Source: VAXT01 sp963794605 (GTDB lineage: Bacteria; Actinomycetota; Thermoleophilia; Gaiellales; Gaiellaceae). Taken from it: a stretch of DNA of 64,000 bases. This document shows positions 61,081 to 64,000 of this stretch, piece by piece (the stretch's first letter is position 1; every line of letters starts with the position of its first letter). Below the pieces are notes generated by a model, which searched no databases, had not been told where the DNA came from, and saw only the letters and a program-made list of their open reading frames with translations. Position numbers and translations under genes: made by a program. Location: positions 1 through 64,000 of the forward strand of contig CAWCEN010000002.1 in assembly GCA_963794605.1 (NCBI GenBank), in the 5' to 3' direction.

Positions 61081-61779
61081 CTACTTCGTCAGCAAGGTCA
61101 GCGCAAGGGCCACCGCGACGCTGAGCAAGAGGGCCCCGGCGAGCGTGAACTGATCGTGATGCTCCTCGACCGCAGCGGACATCCGTGGCCGATGGACGGC
61201 GGTCGAGGGGACGAGCCCGAGGCCGAGGCCGAGGATGAGCAGCGCAATGAGTGTCGTCAGCGCCAAGATCGGAACAACCGAGCTGGAGTCGCCGGACGAA
61301 TCGCCGGTTGGCGCGACCATCGACGTCGCTGACCGCGGCCGCGTCACGAGGCTGGCCGCCGCTCGCTGTCGAGCTCGCTCGGCGCGCCTCTCCGCGGCTA
61401 GCTTTGCCGCCCGTCTCTGCTTCTTGATCCGCTGCTTCTTGATGCGTTGCGCCTTCGCACGCTTGGCCGCCTTGGCGCGAGCCGCGGCCCGCTGAGCGGC
61501 GACGATCTCAGCTGCGGTCGGGCCGGACGGAGGCGCCTGGTAAATCGGCGGCGGAGGTGGTTGCGGCTGGTGGTAAGTCACCGGCGGGGGCGGCGCCGGC
61601 TGAACCGGAGGCGGTGGCGGGGGTGTGCGTCGGACGGGCGGGGGATCGGGCTTCGGTCCAGCGGCGAGCGCGGATGTGCTCATCCCCGCGAGCCCAATGA
61701 AAACGGCGATCAGGCTGAACGCGCTCGCCCGGAACCGGCGTCTCGGTTGTCCCCCAACTCCCACTTCCGCACCCCGCAC
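61081..61779 (-). CDS. Proline-rich, Lys/Arg-rich exported protein with C-terminal membrane helices
   Basis: 232 residues. A signal helix (FSLIAVFIGLAGMSTSALAA) is followed by a proline-rich stretch (residues ~44-88), a strongly basic coil (AKRAKAQRIKKQRIKKQRRA), and two membrane helices near the C-terminus (VVPILALTTLIALLILGLGL and FTLAGALLLSVAVALALTLL). Such a basic/proline tether with two helices could hold or help export the giant calcium-binding protein encoded four bases downstream. That link is inferred from adjacency. Not a recognised family. Confidence 0.65.
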   Translation of the reverse strand: MRGAEVGVGGQPRRRFRASAFSLIAVFIGLAGMSTSALAAGPKPDPPPVRRTPPPPPPVQPAPPPPVTYHQPQPPPPPIYQAPPSGPTAAEIVAAQRAAARAKAAKRAKAQRIKKQRIKKQRRAAKLAAERRAERARQRAAASLVTRPRSATSMVAPTGDSSGDSSSVVPILALTTLIALLILGLGLGLVPSTAVHRPRMSAAVEEHHDQFTLAGALLLSVAVALALTLLTK

Positions 61780-61888
61780 CTACGAAGAACTCACTGGTTT
61801 TCAACACTGGCACGATCCCTGCCCGTTGGGAATGGGCCGTTGGTCCCTTGTGCATGGGCCATCTGGCCCCCCTCTATCGTCTGGTCCA

Positions 61889-62536
61889 GTGATCGCCGAA
61901 GCCGTCGCCGCCGCACTGATCTGCCTCGATCCGGGCCATGGGACGCCGGCTGCCGTCGGACGCCAGACCGAGCCGATCGGGCCGGGCTCGCGCGTCTACA
62001 AGATCAAGGACGGCGGCGGCGCCTCCGGCGAGGCGGCTGTTGCGCTGGCGATCGCGAAGAAGACGCGAATGGTTCTGCTCAGTCGTGGCTACCGCGTTGC
62101 GATGACTCGCACGGGGCCCGTCTTCCGCTATGGGACCGGCGGCAACGTCGCGCGCGCGCAGTTCTGCAACCGCCGCCACGCCACGCTCATGCTCCGCATC
62201 CACGCGGACGGCTCGACGGACAGCTCACGCCACGGCACGGCGACGCTCTACCCGTCCTACCACCGCGGTTGGACGAACGACATCTACACGCGAAGCCTGC
62301 GCGCGGCCAGGCTCGTTCAGCGGGCAACCGTCGCGGCGACGGGCGCCGCGGACAACGGGCTCGGGGGGCGGAGCGACCTGACCGGGTTCAACTGGGCGAA
62401 CGTGCCGGCGATACTGGTCGAGACGGGGTTCATGTCGAACCCGTCAGAGCGCCGCCGGCTGCAGTCGAGCGCGTACCAGTGGCGGATCGCCCGCGGCTTC
62501 ACGGCGGGAGTCGCCGCCTTCACAGCGCCGCGCTAA
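61889..62536 (+). CDS. N-acetylmuramoyl-L-alanine amidase (Amidase_3)
   Basis: 215 residues from GTG at 61889. Zinc and catalytic residues in the usual order: CLDPGHGT (His), GGASGEAAVALAIAKK (Glu), LRIHADGS (His) and AILVETGFMSNPSER (catalytic Glu). It cleaves the amide bond between muramic acid and the peptide of peptidoglycan. No clear signal peptide: the protein begins directly with the catalytic domain, so it may be cytosolic, or the start is wrong. Divergent from the proline-rich gene. Confidence 0.85.
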   Translation: MIAEAVAAALICLDPGHGTPAAVGRQTEPIGPGSRVYKIKDGGGASGEAAVALAIAKKTRMVLLSRGYRVAMTRTGPVFRYGTGGNVARAQFCNRRHATLMLRIHADGSTDSSRHGTATLYPSYHRGWTNDIYTRSLRAARLVQRATVAATGAADNGLGGRSDLTGFNWANVPAILVETGFMSNPSERRRLQSSAYQWRIARGFTAGVAAFTAPR

Positions 62537-62537
62537 C

Positions 62538-62664
62538 GGGGTCAGACCCCGCGACAAATCAGCGCCGAAAGTGTGACGGAGGTGCCACGGCGCGTCACCG
62601 AACCGCCGTCTCGAGCCGCGCGGCCCTCGGAAGCCGTCACAAACTTGTTACGGGGTCTGACCCC
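62538..62664. repeat. Paired GGGGTCAGACCCC palindromes bounding a 127-bp element
   Basis: GGGGTCAGACCCC at 62538-62550 and GGGGTCTGACCCC at 62652-62664 with CCGAAAGTGTGACG and CCACGGCGCGTC between, the same blocks as at 26917-26975. No gene inside. REP/BIME- or MITE-like element. Confidence 0.75.
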
Positions 62665-62669
62665 GAGGG

Positions 62670-62972
62670 TTACTCGGTCGGCGTGGCGTTCTCGCGCATC
62701 TGCTCTGCCAGCTCACGACCACGCTCATGGACGGAGCGGCGACGATCGCCGAGCTCCGGCGGGACGGACTCCGCCTGGTCGACCGGCGTCTCGGCGGCCT
62801 CGAACTCCTCCCGGTCCTCGACCACGACCCGCGACTCGGCGAGCTTCGACTTCAGCGCCTCCGCGTGCGGCTCGGGCACGGCCGGCGGAGGCGGACGCCG
62901 AGCGAGCCTCCGGTACGCGGCAGCTCCCGCGACCACGGCTCCACCGAGCAGGAGGGCCAGCCGGCCTTGCAC
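62670..62972 (-). CDS. Small membrane-anchored protein, function unknown
   Basis: 100 residues from GTG at 62972. One membrane helix at the N-terminus (GRLALLLGGAVVAGAAAYRR), then a proline segment and a charged helical C-terminus (ALKSKLAESRVVVEDREEFE ... RELAEQMRENATPTE). Short proteins of this build are frequent before rpsF in actinobacteria, but no function is known to me. The frame is open further upstream to 63044. Ends just before the palindromic repeat. Confidence 0.55.
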   Translation of the reverse strand: MQGRLALLLGGAVVAGAAAYRRLARRPPPPAVPEPHAEALKSKLAESRVVVEDREEFEAAETPVDQAESVPPELGDRRRSVHERGRELAEQMRENATPTE

Positions 62973-63082
62973 GAGGCCGATGCTACAGTGTCGCCCGGCA
63001 CCTGCCTCGCCACCCGTCGCCTCGTTCCCGAGCGGCGTGAGCATGGCGAGGTCGACTCAGACCGAAGGAGGCCAGAGGGAAC

Positions 63083-63529
63083 GTGATCGACTACGAAATC
63101 CTGCTGCTGTTCGACGCCGAGCTTCCCGAAGAACGGCAGAACGAGATCGTCACGCGTACGCGAGAGCTCGTCGAGCGCGGAGGCGGAACCTTCGAAAGCC
63201 ACGACGTCTGGGGACGCCGCCGGCTCGCCTACGAGATCGACCACAAGGCCGAAGGCACCTACCACCTCCTGACCTTCACGGCCGAGCCGGGAACGCTGGA
63301 CGAGATCTCGCGCGTGCTCAAGATCACGGACGGCGTCCTGCGCCACCTCGCCGTCAGGCGGCCGAAGCCCGGCGCGACATCCTCGGGACCGCCGCCGAGC
63401 GCCGACCGCGAGCCCGAGTACGCTGAGACGCTTGCCGAATCCGGCGCCGGGCCCGAGACCGACGCCGCAACTCTCGAGCCATCCGGTGCCGGACTTCAGT
63501 CTGGCTCCGGCGAACCCAAGGAGGAGTAA
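63083..63529 (+). CDS. rpsF: 30S ribosomal protein S6 with repeat-derived C-terminal tail
   Basis: 148 residues from GTG, behind GAAGGAGGCCAGAGGG. The ferredoxin-like S6 core (YEILLLFDAELPEERQNEIV ... WGRRRLAYEIDHKAEGTYHL ... RVLKITDGVLRHLAV) covers residues 1-95. Typical S6 ends about there; here a further ~50 Pro/Ser/Glu/Ala-rich residues follow. They include AGLQSGSGEP, encoded by the palindrome at 63488-63505. First gene of rpsF-ssb-rpsR; stop overlaps the ssb ATG. Confidence 0.93.
   Translation: MIDYEILLLFDAELPEERQNEIVTRTRELVERGGGTFESHDVWGRRRLAYEIDHKAEGTYHLLTFTAEPGTLDEISRVLKITDGVLRHLAVRRPKPGATSSGPPPSADREPEYAETLAESGAGPETDAATLEPSGAGLQSGSGEPKEE
63488..63505. repeat. Palindrome GCCGGACTtcAGTCTGGC within rpsF
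   Basis: Eight-base arms (one mismatch) with a two-base centre, same family as 9888-9905, here translated as part of the S6 tail. Confidence 0.65.
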
Positions 63530-63969
63530 TGGCGAACATCAACCGAGTCGTCCTCGTCGGAAACCTGACCAAGGATCCCGAGCTGCGCCACACCCCGAGT
63601 GGTACGGCGGTCTGCAAGCTGCGCCTGGCCGTGAACACGCGGCAGAAGGACGCGCAGACCGGCGAGTGGGGCGACAAGCCGAACTACTTCGACGTCACCG
63701 TCTGGGGCAACCAGGGCGAGAGCTGTGCGCAGTACCTCTCGAAGGGTCGTCCTGTGGGCGTCGACGGCCGCCTCGACTGGCGTGAGTGGGAGGCGCAGGA
63801 CGGCACCAAGCGCCAGGCGGTCGAGATCATCGCCGACAGCGTCCAGTTCCTCGGCAGCCGCGGCGACGCGGAGGGCGGCGGCGAGCGCCAGTTCGTGCCC
63901 GCCGGAGCGACGACTGAGACCGCGAACGCCGACTTCGGCAACGCAAACGACGACGACATTCCCTTCTGA
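63529..63969 (+). CDS. ssb: Single-stranded DNA-binding protein
   Basis: 146 residues. OB-fold: INRVVLVGNLTKDPELRHTP, VCKLRLAVNTRQKD, YFDVTVWGNQGESCAQYLSK and VDGRLDWREWEAQDGTKRQA; the acidic C-terminal tip NDDDIPF recruits partner proteins. Binds ssDNA in replication and repair. ATG overlaps the rpsF stop; AAGGAGGAGTA lies at the end of rpsF. Confidence 0.95.
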   Translation: MANINRVVLVGNLTKDPELRHTPSGTAVCKLRLAVNTRQKDAQTGEWGDKPNYFDVTVWGNQGESCAQYLSKGRPVGVDGRLDWREWEAQDGTKRQAVEIIADSVQFLGSRGDAEGGGERQFVPAGATTETANADFGNANDDDIPF

Positions 63970-64000
63970 TGGCGCGAAGCGACCGAGACCAGAAAGACCG
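63969..64000 (+). CDS. rpsR: Start of the gene after ssb, probably ribosomal protein S18 (cut by window edge)
   Basis: Only ten codons are visible (MARSDRDQKD). The ATG overlaps the ssb stop (TGATG). The rpsF-ssb-rpsR order conserved in bacteria suggests S18; the visible residues alone do not prove it. Confidence 0.6.
   Translation, partial: MARSDRDQKD

Noticed and set aside
55473..61124. 1883-codon open frame antisense to the Calx-beta gene
   Set aside because: Its content (RVRDRRVRRV...) is just the complement of a GC-rich repeat gene with few TAA/TAG/TGA complements; no domain, no ribosome site, and the sense strand has signal peptide and Calx-beta motifs.

Overview
The window is high-GC, gene-dense DNA that reads as an actinobacterial chromosome. 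The evidence is an actinobacterial-type SOS box (CGAAC-N4-GTTCG) in front of lexA, the rpsF-ssb-rpsR order, a class A RNase P RNA, frequent GTG/TTG starts and many ATGA-type overlaps. Several exported proteins with collagen-like GPAG tracts, a cyclase-ATPase-TPR regulator and a DUF2277 protein suggest the Thermoleophilia (Gaiellales/Solirubrobacterales side). That placement is an inference from memory of protein families, not a computed result.

Layout. 1-3.6 kb: a truncated two-component kinase, an exported cupin, a LuxR regulator and an exported vanadium-haloperoxidase-like protein. 3.6-5.2 kb: RNase P RNA, a small zinc-ribbon gene, lexA with its SOS box, tRNA-Leu(GAG) and a cluster of short palindromes. 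5.2-12.7 kb: tldD-tldE, secG, a receiver-only response regulator, a GT4 glycosyltransferase, a methylmalonyl-CoA-mutase-type large subunit, a fused MoaD-MoaE and a cupredoxin. 12.7-16.2 kb: cell-surface genes (two collagen-like proteins flanking a subtilase with a polyproline linker and PASTA tail). 16.3-21 kb: site-2 protease, LOG-family protein, selA, selB and tRNA-Sec, i.e. most of the selenocysteine machinery. 21-29.8 kb: mixed metabolic genes, an RTX-type exported protein, a run of very small ORFs, DUF2277, an FAD monooxygenase and a cNMP-domain protein. 29.8-34 kb: a large cyclase-ATPase-TPR protein and an exported protein. 34-41.8 kb: a complete kdp potassium-uptake locus (kdpF, A, B, C, D, E) with two extra single-helix micro-ORFs around kdpF. 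41.8-54.9 kb: LtrA, three MarR regulators with divergent targets, an xdhC-fdh-FMN-oxidase operon, a sigma-70 factor with rpmE, and a DrrAB-type ABC exporter. 54.9-62.5 kb: a 2068-residue protein of 17 Calx-beta domains, its proline-rich membrane neighbour and an amidase. 63-64 kb: rpsF, ssb and the start of rpsR.

Points that stand out. selA (two sites) and kdpD (three sites) are each interrupted by single-base gains; removing them restores full-length proteins, so these are either assembly errors or real decay, and selA also carries a 17-bp palindrome in place of a normally coding loop. NAD-formate dehydrogenase and the FMN oxidase behind it share one reading frame across a single TGA, and the second gene lacks an ATG/GTG/TTG start. 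Two families of short palindromes (GGGGTCAGACCCC and GCCAGACTnnAGTCTGGC) are dispersed through the window and have entered coding sequence. No single new multi-gene system is proven; the best candidates for unreported biology are the kdp micro-peptides, the small-ORF run at 25.9-26.4 kb and the palindrome families.
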